Shown here: piece after piece, positions 31,958-41,742 of the stretch
Position numbering within the stretch: the first letter of the stretch is position 1
Layout of the letters: the number at the start of each line of letters is the position of its first letter
Assembly: GCF_034344865.1 (NCBI RefSeq)
Contig: NZ_CP133774.1
Location: 4,154,001-4,218,000 of the forward strand
DNA: 64,000 nt
Reading direction: 5' to 3'
DNA from: Pseudomonas sp. 10S4
GTDB taxonomy: Bacteria; Pseudomonadota; Gammaproteobacteria; Pseudomonadales; Pseudomonadaceae
Made by a program: the position numbers and the translations under genes
The notes under the pieces: generated by a model
The model's database searches: none
Told to the model about the DNA's origin: nothing
What the model saw: only the letters and a program-made list of their open reading frames with translations

Positions 31958-32904
31958 TCGGTTCGGCACCGTCGGCCGAAGCCCGCCAAGTCGTGCGGGC
32001 CGCTGCGCAGTGGTTGGCGCTCATGGAGTCCGGCTCCGCCAATGAGCGCGATCATGCCGAGCTGCAGAGCTGGCGCGATAGTCATTCCAGTCACGAACAA
32101 GCCTGGCAAAAAGCTCAACTCTTGCGCCAACGCTTCGCCGACCTGCCATCGGCTCTGGCCATGGCCAGTCTGGATCGGCCGCAAACCAGTCGACGCACCG
32201 TCCTCAAGCGCGCTGTCGGCGCGGTGGCGCTGGTGCCGGCAGCGTGGCTGATCAGTCGACAATTGCCTTTGGATGTCTGGCGCGCTGATCTGCGGACTGC
32301 GACCGGGGAGGGCAAAAAAGTCCAGTTGGCCGATGGCAGCTCGCTGCAATTGAACACGGCGAGTGCCGTCGACATCAACCTGAAGAATCGGCGGCTGAAA
32401 CTCGTAGAAGGCGAGATAGCGCTAAAAGTCCCCGGCACCTCGCCGTTGACGATCCAGACGCACTTCGGGGACGTCGTGGTCAGTCAGAGCGAAGTGTGTG
32501 TTCGTCAGGGCCAGTCGGGCTGCAAAGTCTCTGTGCTCAACGGCACGGTGCAGTTGCAGCCATTGCGCGGGCCGGTCTTTTCGTTGCGCGGTGGTCAGCA
32601 AGTGAGCCTTCTGGCGGCGGGTGCTGGCAACGTGGAGCCATTCGACGTACTCGCCCCAGGCTGGCGCGACGGCGTGCTGATGGCGCAAAACCAGCCCTTG
32701 GGGGATTTTCTGCGGGAGCTCAGCACCTATCGCCCGGGCATCTTGCGCTGGGAGCCAGAATTGGAGTCCCTGCGCGTCACTGGCAGTTTTCGTCTGGAGG
32801 ACACTGGTCGCGTTCTGGCGCTGTTGGCGGCCAGCCTGCCGTTGGAGGTGCATTCGCGTACGCGTTATTGGGTAACGCTGCTGCCGCGCAAAAATATTGT
32901 TTAA
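31954..32904 (+). CDS. FecR-type sigma regulator (anti-sigma/signal transducer)
   Basis: 316 aa from GTG 31954, which overlaps the sigma stop (GTGA), implying coupled translation. The N-terminal cytoplasmic FecR domain (AAQWLALMESGSANERDHAELQSWR) contacts the sigma factor. A membrane helix lies at about residues 87-105 (AVGAVALVPAAWLISR). The periplasmic FecR_C part (VQLADGSSLQLNTASAV) would touch the receptor signalling domain. The ORF extends in frame upstream to a TTG at 31936, but the overlapping GTG has the better RBS (GGTGGGG). Confidence 0.93.
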   Translation: MIGSAPSAEARQVVRAAAQWLALMESGSANERDHAELQSWRDSHSSHEQAWQKAQLLRQRFADLPSALAMASLDRPQTSRRTVLKRAVGAVALVPAAWLISRQLPLDVWRADLRTATGEGKKVQLADGSSLQLNTASAVDINLKNRRLKLVEGEIALKVPGTSPLTIQTHFGDVVVSQSEVCVRQGQSGCKVSVLNGTVQLQPLRGPVFSLRGGQQVSLLAAGAGNVEPFDVLAPGWRDGVLMAQNQPLGDFLRELSTYRPGILRWEPELESLRVTGSFRLEDTGRVLALLAASLPLEVHSRTRYWVTLLPRKNIV

Positions 32905-32971
32905 AGCCTGTCCCCTTTTTTCGCGTCGCTTGTCATTCAAGGCAAGTGAAACGAAATCAGAGAGATTATCA

Positions 32972-35395
32972 ATGCCCGTAGTGATGCCCTGCAGTACGCG
33001 TCTGGCTTCTTCCAGGCTACGCCCGTTGTTGCGCTTGAGTCTGTTGTTGAGTTTGAGTGCCTGCCCGTTGTTCATCACGGCCGGTTGGGCTGACGACGCA
33101 TCTCGACGCAGTTATCAGGTGCCGGCCGGCAGCCTCAGTGCAGCGCTGACTCGTTTCGCCGGGCTGGCCGGGGTCAACCTGTCAGTGGACCCGACGCTGG
33201 TGGGTGGTCGCACCAGTCCTGGTCTTACTGGCGAATTCGCGGTCGAGGAGGGTTTCGCCCAACTGCTGCAAGGTTCCGGTCTGCAACTTCAGTCGGTGGG
33301 TGAGCAGGCGTACATCCTGACCCCAGCGCCAGAGGGCGGCAGCCTGCAACTGGCCCCTACCTCGATTCTCGGTGCCACCGGTTCGGCAGACGGCGAAGCG
33401 TTTGCCGGTGGCCAGGTCGCACGCAAGGGCTCGCAGGGCTTGCTGGGTTCGAAAGACTTCATGGAAACGCCGTTCAGCATGACCACCTACACCAGCGAGG
33501 CGGTCAAAAACCTGCAAGCCCGCACCTTGGGTGACCTGGTCGCCAGTGATCCGTCGGTTCGCGCGACCAACCCGGCGGGTGGCCGCTATGAGCAGTTCAC
33601 CATTCGCGGGCTCAGCCTGTTCAACAGCGATGTTTCCTACAACGGCCTCTATGGCGTCTTGCCGACGTATACGATCGACATGGAGATGGCCGACCGCGTC
33701 GACATCCTCAAAGGCCCGAGCCAGCTGATCAACGGCATCTCGCCGCGTGGCAGCGTCGGGGGAGGGATCAACGTGGTGCCCAAGCACGCCACCGACAAGC
33801 CCATCACTTCGTTCACCACCAGCTACGCCTCCAACAACCAGGTCGGTGGTGCCGTGGATGTCGGCCGTCGTTTTGGTGAAGATGACAAGTTCGGTATTCG
33901 GTTCAATGGCGTGAAGCAGTCCGGTGACACCGAATGGGATCACCAGAGTGTCGATCGAGAGATGGCCGTGCTGGGTCTGGATTTTCGTGGTGACCGCCTG
34001 CGGCTCTCGACGGACATCGGGCACACCGAGCGCGATACCGATGCCCCGCAGGAACGTGTGATAGTCGGCGCCAACGCGCAGGTTCCCCATGCCAGCGAAG
34101 TGCGCAGCAACTATGCGCAACCCTGGAGCAAGGCGCGGACCAAAGACACCTTCGGCACGGTGAACGGCGAGTTCGATGTCAGCGATTCGGTCATGCTTTA
34201 TGGCGGTGTGGGCGCGCGCAAGAGTAATCATGACTTCCTCCGTCATGCCGTTACGGTTACCAACGATGCGGGCGATTTCAGCGTTCAACCCCGTGACTTC
34301 ACCCGTGACGAAAATGTCCGGACGGCCAACGCGGGCGTGCGCAACTGGTTCCATACCGGCTCGGTGAGCCATGAAGTCAACCTGGCGGCCAGCTACTTCT
34401 ACATGGACTTCGAAAACGGCGGCGCCCGTTATGCCTCGGCTCCCAGCAACCTCTACGATCCGGTGGAAACCCCAACGCCTAATATCGCCACCCGACAGGA
34501 CTCGAAGGTCTACACCGAAAACCGCTTCAGCGGCGTGGCGTTGTCCGACACCTTGGGCTTCTTCGATGACCGCGTGCTGCTGACCCTCGGTGCCCGCTGG
34601 CAGCGGGTGAAGGTGGACGACTGGACCGATAACGTCAAAGGCGACACCGCCTACGACGAGGAAAAGGTTTCTCCATCGGGTGGCATCCTGTTCAAGGCTA
34701 CCGACAAGCTGTCGCTGTACGCCAACTACATGGAAGGCCTGAGCCAGGGCAAGATCGCGCCGTCGACCTCGGTGAACGAAGACGAGATCTTCCCGCCGTT
34801 CATCAGCCGGCAGGTCGAGGTCGGTGCCAAATATGACGCGGGTCCGTTCGCGGTCACGGCGGCGGTGTTCCGGATCAAGCAGCCGGCCTACGAGACCAAC
34901 GCCACGACGCGGGTCTTCGGTCCGAACGGCAAGCGCGAAAACACCGGTGTGGAAGTGAGCGTGTTCGGCGAACCGCTTGACGGTTTCCGCCTGCTCGGCG
35001 GGGTCATGTACATCGACAGTGAGTTGAAAAACACCACCAACGGCACCTTCGACGGTAACCGCGCACCGGCCACGCCGAAATACAACGTCAACCTGGGCGC
35101 CGAGTATGACGTGCGGTCCGTACAGGGCCTGACCCTGACCAGCCGCGCGATCTATTCCAGCTCGCAATATCTGGACCAGTCCAACGTCAAGGAAATCGAC
35201 GCCTGGACGCGTATGGATGTCGGCGCCCGCTACGCGTTCAAGGTCGACGAAAAGAACGTCACCCTGCGAGGCAATATCGAAAACGTGGCGAACAAACGCT
35301 ACTGGAGTTCGGCCGGTGCCTCGGATGACAGCGAGCCTGGATTGACGCTCTCGACCCCACGAACCTACCTCCTGTCGGCGACTGTCGACTTCTGA
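32972..35395 (+). CDS. TonB-dependent ferric-siderophore receptor with signalling domain
   Basis: 807-aa outer-membrane receptor. The start is ATG 32972 (MPVVMPCSTRL); signal peptide to about residue 43. It is followed by an STN signalling domain (YQVPAGSLSAALTRFAGLAGVNLSVDPTL, about 48-100) that talks to FecR, then the plug (SKDFMETPFSMTTYTSEAVKNL ... FTIRGLSLFNSD) and the beta-barrel ending in the aromatic LLSATVDF. The family pattern is that of the siderophore-receptor TIGR group. As third gene of the sigma/regulator/receptor set and directly before the acs genes, it is most likely the achromobactin-type receptor. Confidence 0.94.
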   Translation: MPVVMPCSTRLASSRLRPLLRLSLLLSLSACPLFITAGWADDASRRSYQVPAGSLSAALTRFAGLAGVNLSVDPTLVGGRTSPGLTGEFAVEEGFAQLLQGSGLQLQSVGEQAYILTPAPEGGSLQLAPTSILGATGSADGEAFAGGQVARKGSQGLLGSKDFMETPFSMTTYTSEAVKNLQARTLGDLVASDPSVRATNPAGGRYEQFTIRGLSLFNSDVSYNGLYGVLPTYTIDMEMADRVDILKGPSQLINGISPRGSVGGGINVVPKHATDKPITSFTTSYASNNQVGGAVDVGRRFGEDDKFGIRFNGVKQSGDTEWDHQSVDREMAVLGLDFRGDRLRLSTDIGHTERDTDAPQERVIVGANAQVPHASEVRSNYAQPWSKARTKDTFGTVNGEFDVSDSVMLYGGVGARKSNHDFLRHAVTVTNDAGDFSVQPRDFTRDENVRTANAGVRNWFHTGSVSHEVNLAASYFYMDFENGGARYASAPSNLYDPVETPTPNIATRQDSKVYTENRFSGVALSDTLGFFDDRVLLTLGARWQRVKVDDWTDNVKGDTAYDEEKVSPSGGILFKATDKLSLYANYMEGLSQGKIAPSTSVNEDEIFPPFISRQVEVGAKYDAGPFAVTAAVFRIKQPAYETNATTRVFGPNGKRENTGVEVSVFGEPLDGFRLLGGVMYIDSELKNTTNGTFDGNRAPATPKYNVNLGAEYDVRSVQGLTLTSRAIYSSSQYLDQSNVKEIDAWTRMDVGARYAFKVDEKNVTLRGNIENVANKRYWSSAGASDDSEPGLTLSTPRTYLLSATVDF

Positions 35396-35741
35396 TTCGA
35401 TTCAACGTGCGTTGCGCCACAGGAAGGGCGCCGCCGTGTTGTTTCTTCAGCTGAATACTTTAGAGGAAGAATCCATGATGAACGATCGCGATAATTATCT
35501 ATAAGTTAATGCCCATTCGAAGGTACTAACAAAGTTATCAGTTTTATAACAAAAACATGGCCGGGTAATGGCACTGATGATCGCCTTTTCAAGTTTGAAT
35601 AACTTGCGAAGTTGTGTGCGTGAACGGTTTTAACGAGCGATTATCGAGTTATGTAAATATTCCGGAAAAGTGCAAGCGAACAGTTGCGTCATTTTGTAAA
35701 TGGGAATAGTTTTCATATCGAAAGTTATCGAGGATAAACCG
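35396..35741. other. AT-rich intergenic region before the siderophore operon
   Basis: 346 bp with much lower GC than its flanks. It should hold the promoter of the biosynthetic operon, possibly the target of the upstream sigma factor. I see an RBS (GAGGA at 35730) but no -35/-10 I would defend, and no ORF. Confidence 0.6.
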
Positions 35742-37119
35742 ATGTTGAATGATGGCGTATTGCACTCTAATCCATTGCAAAAAACCAATGCCGACTATCT
35801 GGCTCGACAAAGCAAGTTCGAATCCAATGTGCGCAGTTATCCACGCAAGTTGCCTCTGGCAATCGCCAAGGCGCACGGACTTTGGGTCACTGATGTCGAA
35901 GGCAATACGTACCTCGACTGCCTGGCCGGCGCTGGCACGTTGGCCCTGGGGCATAATCACCCGGCCATCATGGCCAGCCTCGACAGTTTCCTCACCTCAG
36001 GCCTGCCGATGCACACCCTCGATCTGACCACTGTGGTCAAGGACGCCTTCAGCGAAACCCTGCTTAGCCTGTTGCCGAACCAGGGCCGTGATTACTGCCT
36101 GCAATTTTGCGGGCCGTCCGGGGCGGATGCGGTGGAGGCGGCGCTGAAACTGGCCAAGACCTACACCGGGCGCAACAACATCATCAGTTTCTCCGGGGCT
36201 TACCACGGCATGACCCACGGTGCCCTGGCCCTGACCGGTAACACCGGGCCGAAAAATGCCATCGCCAGCCTGATGCCCGGCGTGCAGTTCATGCCGTTTC
36301 CCCATGAATATCGTTGCCCGCTGGGCATTGGCGGTGAGGCCGGGGTCGAGGCCTTGACCCACTATTTCACCCAGTTCATCGAAGACGTCGAAAGCGGCGT
36401 GTCACTGCCGGCGGCGGTGATCCTTGAAGCGGTGCAGGGTGAGGGCGGGGTCAACTGTGCTCCGGCGAGCTGGCTGCGGGCGATCCGCGAGGTGACGCGC
36501 AAGCTACGGCATCCTGCTGATCCTCGACGAAGTGCAGACCGGCTTCGCCCGCACCGGCAAAATGTTTGCCTTCGAACATGCCGAGATCGAGCCGGACCTG
36601 ATCGTCATGTCCAAAGCGCTCGGCGGCGGTTTGCCGATGGCGGTGCTGGGCATCCGGCGTGAATTCGACGCCTGGGAGCCCGGCAACCACGCCGGCACCT
36701 TCCGCGGCAATCAGATGGCCATGGCCACCGGGCTGGCCACATTGCAGGTGCTGCAACAGCAAAACCTGGCCGTCCAGGCCGAGCTCCGTGGCCAGTGGCT
36801 CAAGGACCGACTGGTCGAGTTGCAGGCGCATTATCCGGCCCTCGGCCAGGTACGCGGACGTGGCCTGATGTTGGGCATCGAGATCGTCGACGAGCGCCAG
36901 CCGGCTGACCGCCACGGGCATTTCCCGATGGACCCGGCGCTGGCCGTGGCCATTCAGCAACAGTGCTTCAAGCAAGGCCTGTTGCTGGAACGCGGCGGGC
37001 GTCAGGGCAATGTCATCCGCTTATTACCGCCACTGATTATCGACGAAGAACAATGCCGGCAAGTGATTCAGCGTTTTGATAACGCCGTGGCTGCTGCACT
37101 AATGCAGTTGCGTCCTTGA
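35742..37119 (+). CDS. acsF: Diaminobutyrate-2-oxoglutarate aminotransferase, AcsF-like, frameshifted
   Basis: Class III PLP aminotransferase that makes 2,4-diaminobutyrate, a building block of achromobactin. Seen: [33 protein letters not shown], and [18 protein letters not shown] in the first frame; then [12 protein letters not shown] (cofactor Asp), [15 protein letters not shown] (PLP Lys) and [15 protein letters not shown] in the second. One extra C near 36504 (in AAGCTACGG) separates them; without it the sequence reads [16 protein letters not shown] and the product is 458 aa. Likely sequence error. First gene of the biosynthetic set. Confidence 0.92.
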
Positions 37120-37320
37120 ATGAATCAATCGAAGTTGCATTAGGAATCCCGCCGGGCTTCAGTTTCATGTCAATAACTTCGACAGTCGTTTGATTATTAA
37201 AAGGTTCGGCTAAGTGATGTCATTACCTGGGGCTTTGTCGTCCGATAAATCGGTCGACCAGCAACTAATTTTTCGCGATATAACGAATTCAGTGACCTCA
37301 CGGGCTACTGTGGAGCACCC

Positions 37321-39102
37321 ATGAATCATCCGAATCGCAGTGTTTTACCGAATATGGTCAGTGAATTGGCGACGTCGCACGCATTGCTTAATTGTTTGAT
37401 CAAAGAGTTCGCCTTGCCGGAAAACTGCCTCAGTTATAGTTGGCCGGCGCAGATGCAAGGTATCGCCCCGGGCAGTTACCTCGAGGGCCTGGAATGGAAG
37501 GGCATTCCCCTGACCATCAGCCTGCCCAACCAGCAGCAGTTCTTTGTGATGGTGGACCGCCGCGATGGTCTCGGCAGTCACCGCTACCTGTCGGACGTCT
37601 ATGCCCGGCGCGGTGAGGGCGACTGGGCGAGCCTCAGGTTTGCCGAGTTCGTCGAACAGTTGCTTGGCGCTTGTGAACACATGACCCGCGCCAGCAACGA
37701 CGAGTTGCTCGATCAGGTGTTGCAAAGCCAGTTGCTGACCGCCGCCATCGTCGGCCACAACACACCGATGGACGCGGACCCGCTCAGCGGTTACCTGGCC
37801 AGCGAGCAGGGCTTGTGGTTTGGTCACCCGAACCACCCGGCACCCAAGGCGCGGCTGTGGCCCGCGCACCTGGCCCAGGAAACCTATGCCCCGGAATTCC
37901 AGGCGCGAACGCCGTTGCATCTGTTCGAGGTGCCACTGGAAGGGTTGAGCGTCGGCGCCAACGGCTTGAGCAAAGCCCAAGTGTTGGCCGGTTTTGCCGA
38001 TCAGTCGCAGGCTCGGCCCGGGTACGCAGTGATCTGCATGCACCCGGTGCAGGCGCAGTTGTTCATGCAGGACGGCCGGGTGCAGCGTCTGCTGAAATCC
38101 GCGGCCATCGTCGACCTGGGCGCCACCGGCCTGATGGCCAACCCGACGGCGTCGATTCGTACCTGGTACATCGAGGGCCATGAGTTTTTCATCAAGGGCT
38201 CGCTGAACGTGCGTATCACCAATTGCGTACGGAAAAACGCCTGGTACGAGTTGGAAAGTGCGCTGATGATCGACCGCATTTTCCGCAACCTGCAACTGAC
38301 CCAGCCCGAGACCCTCGGCGGGTTGTCGGTGGTGGCCGAGCCGGGCCTGTTGAGCTGGGCACCGCAGCAGGCCAGCGAAGCCGATAGCCATTGGTTCCGT
38401 GAACAGACCGGGGCAATCCTGCGCGAGAACTTCTGCCTCGACACCGGCACCGACAGCAGCATCATGGCAGGCACGCTGTTCGCCCGAGGCCTGCATCTGC
38501 GCCCCTTGGTCCATGAGTTCCTGACCCGCTTCAACGGTAACGACCTCCACGACCAACAGCTGTTGAGCTGGTTCGACGACTATCAGGCGCTGCTGCTGCG
38601 ACCGGTGCTGGCGCTGTTCTTCAACCACGGCATCGTCATGGAACCGCACCTGCAAAACAGTGTGCTGGTGCATGACAACGGTCGCCCGCAACGCTTGCTG
38701 TTGCGGGATTTCGAAGGGGTAAAACTGACCGAGGAGCTTGGTACTTCGCGGATCGACACTGACGTTCATCCTCGGGTCCGTGAGTCGTTGCTCTATTCCC
38801 GCCAGCAAGGCTGGAACCGCATCGTCTACTGCTTGTTCGTCAACAACCTGTCCGAGGCGGTGCTGGCCCTGAGTTGGGAGCGTCCGCACCTGGCGCCGCT
38901 GATGTGGCAGCGGGTCGAGCAGCAGTTGATCAGCATCCGCGCTGAGTTGTCCCGTGCTGCGCCGGAGCTGGATGCGCTGATCGCCGGTCAGCCGATTGCT
39001 TGCAAAACCAACCTGAAAGTTCGCCTGGCGGCCAAGGCTGATCGCCAGGCTGGCTACGTCACTCTGATGTCTCCGTGGGGCAAGGAGGCCAAGCATGGAT
39101 AA
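37321..39102 (+). CDS. acsD: NIS siderophore synthetase, AcsD-like (IucA/IucC family)
   Basis: 593-aa ATP-dependent synthetase that forms an ester or amide on citrate. Family blocks: NPTASIRTWYIEGHEFFIKGS and NVRITNCVRKNAWYEL (ATP and citrate region), MHPVQAQLF, and the C-terminal HLQNSVLVHDNG with LLLRDFEGVKL. In achromobactin synthesis AcsD joins L-serine to citrate. Assignment to AcsD and not AcsA/AcsC is by position between the aminotransferase and decarboxylase genes. 201 bp precede it, without a gene. Confidence 0.9.
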   Translation: MNHPNRSVLPNMVSELATSHALLNCLIKEFALPENCLSYSWPAQMQGIAPGSYLEGLEWKGIPLTISLPNQQQFFVMVDRRDGLGSHRYLSDVYARRGEGDWASLRFAEFVEQLLGACEHMTRASNDELLDQVLQSQLLTAAIVGHNTPMDADPLSGYLASEQGLWFGHPNHPAPKARLWPAHLAQETYAPEFQARTPLHLFEVPLEGLSVGANGLSKAQVLAGFADQSQARPGYAVICMHPVQAQLFMQDGRVQRLLKSAAIVDLGATGLMANPTASIRTWYIEGHEFFIKGSLNVRITNCVRKNAWYELESALMIDRIFRNLQLTQPETLGGLSVVAEPGLLSWAPQQASEADSHWFREQTGAILRENFCLDTGTDSSIMAGTLFARGLHLRPLVHEFLTRFNGNDLHDQQLLSWFDDYQALLLRPVLALFFNHGIVMEPHLQNSVLVHDNGRPQRLLLRDFEGVKLTEELGTSRIDTDVHPRVRESLLYSRQQGWNRIVYCLFVNNLSEAVLALSWERPHLAPLMWQRVEQQLISIRAELSRAAPELDALIAGQPIACKTNLKVRLAAKADRQAGYVTLMSPWGKEAKHG

Positions 39103-40306
39103 GTTGCCCGCAACGGTGCTGGCCGCCATCGACGAAGCCCGCACGCAACAGGTCGACCCGCTGGCGCTGTTTATCTACGACCTGGATGCGTTGAAACAGC
39201 ACGTCACCCAGGTGATGGCGGCACTCCCCGAAGGCGTGGAGTTGTACTACGCGATCAAGGCCAACAGTGAGCCGCAGATCCTCGCCACCGTGGCGCCGCT
39301 GGTGCACGGGTTCGAGATTTCCTCCGGCGGTGAGATTGATCGTCTCCAGGCTTGCCCGACGCGCAAACCGTTCATCTTCTCCGGCCCCGGCAAACTTGAT
39401 TCCGATCTGCGTTCGGCGCTGGAAAACCAGGTCGAAGCGATTCATATCGAAAGCCTGAACGAAATCGTGCGCCTGCAACGGTTGGCGCTGGAAGTGGGGT
39501 GGGTGCAGGACGTGTTGCTGCGGATTAACCCGGAACTGCCGTCGCCGCTGTCGAGCAAACTGGCGATGGCCGGCACCGCCACTCCATTCGGGATCGACGA
39601 GTCGGACCTGGCCCGGGCGGTGAGTTGGGTCGATAACGCCAGCCACCTGCGGCTCAAGGGTTTCCATGTGCACGCGATGTCCCATCAGTCGCTGGTGGAA
39701 CGCCACGAACAACTGCTCGATCTGTACCTGGAGCGCTGGCCGCAATGGAAGGCCTTGTCGGCCAATCCGGCAACGATCACCCACCTCAATGTCGGCGGCG
39801 GCATCGGCGTTAATTACCTGGGCCCGCAGCAGTTCGATTGGCAACGCTTGTGCGTGCATCTGGGCGAATCCCTGGCGGCATGTGCCGATGCGCCGATCGT
39901 GCGCTTTGAGCCCGGTCGTTTCATCAGCGCTTATTGCGGCTACTACGCCATCGAAGTGCTGGACACCAAAACCAGTCACGGCAAGCACTTCCTGGTCTGT
40001 CGCGGTGGCACCCATCAGTTCCGTTTGCCGGTGGCCCAAGGGCACGATCACCCGGTCATTCACCTGCCCAGGCTCCACGCAATACCGGGCGCGATGGAGC
40101 AGAACTGGACCGTGGTCGGGCAACTCTGTACGCCCAAGGATGTGCTGAGTCGCGATTGCCAACTGACCGGCGTTGAAGTCGGCGACATGCTGGTACTGCC
40201 ACTGGCCGGGGCTTACGGCTACAACATTTCCCACGCCGATTTCCTCTGCCATCCGCGACCGCCGCAGCTGTTCGTGCAGGCTGCAGGAGCCGCATCTTGG
40301 GTTTGA
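39095..40306 (+). CDS. acsE: PLP-dependent decarboxylase, AcsE-like
   Basis: 403 aa of the fold-type III (ornithine/diaminopimelate decarboxylase) family. The PLP lysine is in YYAIKANSEPQIL (about residue 53). Other blocks: GFHVHAMSHQ, NVGGGIGVNY (phosphate-binding glycine loop), RFEPGRFISAYCGYY, and the C-terminal GAYGYNISHADFLCHP. In the achromobactin route this type of enzyme decarboxylates the citryl-serine intermediate to citryl-ethanolamine. The start overlaps the acsD end by 8 bp. Confidence 0.91.
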   Translation: MDKLPATVLAAIDEARTQQVDPLALFIYDLDALKQHVTQVMAALPEGVELYYAIKANSEPQILATVAPLVHGFEISSGGEIDRLQACPTRKPFIFSGPGKLDSDLRSALENQVEAIHIESLNEIVRLQRLALEVGWVQDVLLRINPELPSPLSSKLAMAGTATPFGIDESDLARAVSWVDNASHLRLKGFHVHAMSHQSLVERHEQLLDLYLERWPQWKALSANPATITHLNVGGGIGVNYLGPQQFDWQRLCVHLGESLAACADAPIVRFEPGRFISAYCGYYAIEVLDTKTSHGKHFLVCRGGTHQFRLPVAQGHDHPVIHLPRLHAIPGAMEQNWTVVGQLCTPKDVLSRDCQLTGVEVGDMLVLPLAGAYGYNISHADFLCHPRPPQLFVQAAGAASWV

Positions 40307-41718
40307 CCGTTGCCGTGCCGCGCTGGCTGGTGGTGGTCAATGTGCTGTTGGGCACCCTGACCGTCAGCCTCAACAACAGCTCGCTCAATCCGGCGTTGCC
40401 GGCGTTCATGAGTGCCTTCGACATCGGTCCGTTGCTGGCGACCTGGATCGTCGCCGCGTTCATGGTGAGCATGGGCATGACCATGCCGCTCACCAGTTTT
40501 CTCAGTCAGCGGGTAGGGCGCAAGCGTCTCTATCTGTGGGGCGTGGCGTTGTTTGTCTGCGGCTCGCTGATGGGCGCTTTCGCCAACTCCATTGCGTTGG
40601 TGATTACTGCTCGTGTGGTGCAAGGCATTGCCAGCGGGCTGATGATCCCGTTGTCGCTGGCGATCATTTTCTCGGTGTACGCCAAGGGTGAGCGCGGCCG
40701 GGTGACTGGCCTGTGGGGCGCGGCGGTGATGCTGGCGCCGGCGTTGGGCCCGTTGTGCGGCAGCCTGATGCTGGAGTGGTTCAGTTGGCGTTCACTGTTC
40801 CTGATGAACGTGCCGATCGGCATCGTCGCGCTGGTCCTCGGCGTGGCGGTACTGCCGGCGTCTGAAGCGTCGGAACGCAAACCGTTTGACCTGGCGGGCT
40901 ACCTGCTGATTGCGGCGGGCATCGGCTTATTGATGGTCGCGGTGGGTCGTTTGCGTCACGCCGAAGCCCTGACCGATCCGCTCAACCTCGGCATGTTGCT
41001 GGCGGCGATCCTGTGTCTGATCGCGTTTGTGCGACTGGAACTGAACCGGACTTCGCCACTGCTCAATCTGCGGATCTTCGCCCTGCGCGGTTATCGCTTG
41101 AGCGTGATCATCGCGGTGGTGCAGTCGGTCGGCATGTTCGAGTGCCTGGTGTTGCTGCCGCTGCTGGTGCAGGTGGTGATGGGTTACAGCGCGATCTGGA
41201 CGGGTTTGTCCCTGCTGTGCACGGCGGCGTTTGCCAGCCTGTTTGGGCACATCGGCGGCAGATGGCTGGATCGGCACGGGCCACGGGGCGTGGTGCTCTG
41301 GGGGCTGCTGCTGACCGGTGCCGCGACACTCGGCCTGGGCATGCTCGGGGCCGGCACGTCTATCGGTGTGGTGTTTTTCCTGATGATGGTTCGCGGCGCC
41401 GGGCTCGGTATGTCCTACATCCCCATCACCACCGCCGGGCTCAATGCGTTGCCCGAACCGATGGTCACCCAGGGCGCAGCGATGAACAACATTTCCCGAC
41501 GCCTTGTGTCGTCACTGGCCATCGTCATCGCTTCGCTGTGGCTCGAGTTTCGTTTGGGGACCGGGGTTCATTCGGCAGGCACGTCGGGGGCTATCAGCGA
41601 AGTCTTCATGGCCACCGGCATCCTCGTTTTGCTGGCGCTGCCGTGCGCCTGGCGTTTTCCCGTTCACACATCCGACGAGCCGGACGAGGCACTGACCTCG
41701 GCCCTCGAACACCGTTAA
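40297..41718 (+). CDS. MFS transporter, probable siderophore exporter (YhcA-like)
   Basis: 473 aa, inner membrane, DHA2/EmrB-type drug:H+ antiporter with 12-14 helices. MFS signatures: SFLSQRVGRKRLYLWGVALF (loop 2-3 motif A) and GAAVMLAPALGPLCGS (motif C of exporters). TTG 40297 with AGGAGC RBS is the start, overlapping acsE by 10 bp. Its place inside the operon is that of the yhcA gene in the Dickeya achromobactin cluster, so export of the siderophore is the likely job. Confidence 0.91.
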   Translation: MGLTVAVPRWLVVVNVLLGTLTVSLNNSSLNPALPAFMSAFDIGPLLATWIVAAFMVSMGMTMPLTSFLSQRVGRKRLYLWGVALFVCGSLMGAFANSIALVITARVVQGIASGLMIPLSLAIIFSVYAKGERGRVTGLWGAAVMLAPALGPLCGSLMLEWFSWRSLFLMNVPIGIVALVLGVAVLPASEASERKPFDLAGYLLIAAGIGLLMVAVGRLRHAEALTDPLNLGMLLAAILCLIAFVRLELNRTSPLLNLRIFALRGYRLSVIIAVVQSVGMFECLVLLPLLVQVVMGYSAIWTGLSLLCTAAFASLFGHIGGRWLDRHGPRGVVLWGLLLTGAATLGLGMLGAGTSIGVVFFLMMVRGAGLGMSYIPITTAGLNALPEPMVTQGAAMNNISRRLVSSLAIVIASLWLEFRLGTGVHSAGTSGAISEVFMATGILVLLALPCAWRFPVHTSDEPDEALTSALEHR

Positions 41719-41742
41719 TTCTTTAATCGACAAGGTATGACA

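Noticed and set aside
33182..35167. Minus-strand open frame of 661 codons opposite the TonB receptor
   Set aside because: The plus-strand receptor is certain. The antisense product is rich in His, Arg and Val without motifs, typical of antisense to high-GC coding DNA.
37345..39144. Minus-strand open frame of 599 codons opposite acsD
   Set aside because: Shadow frame; acsD is supported by family blocks along its whole length.
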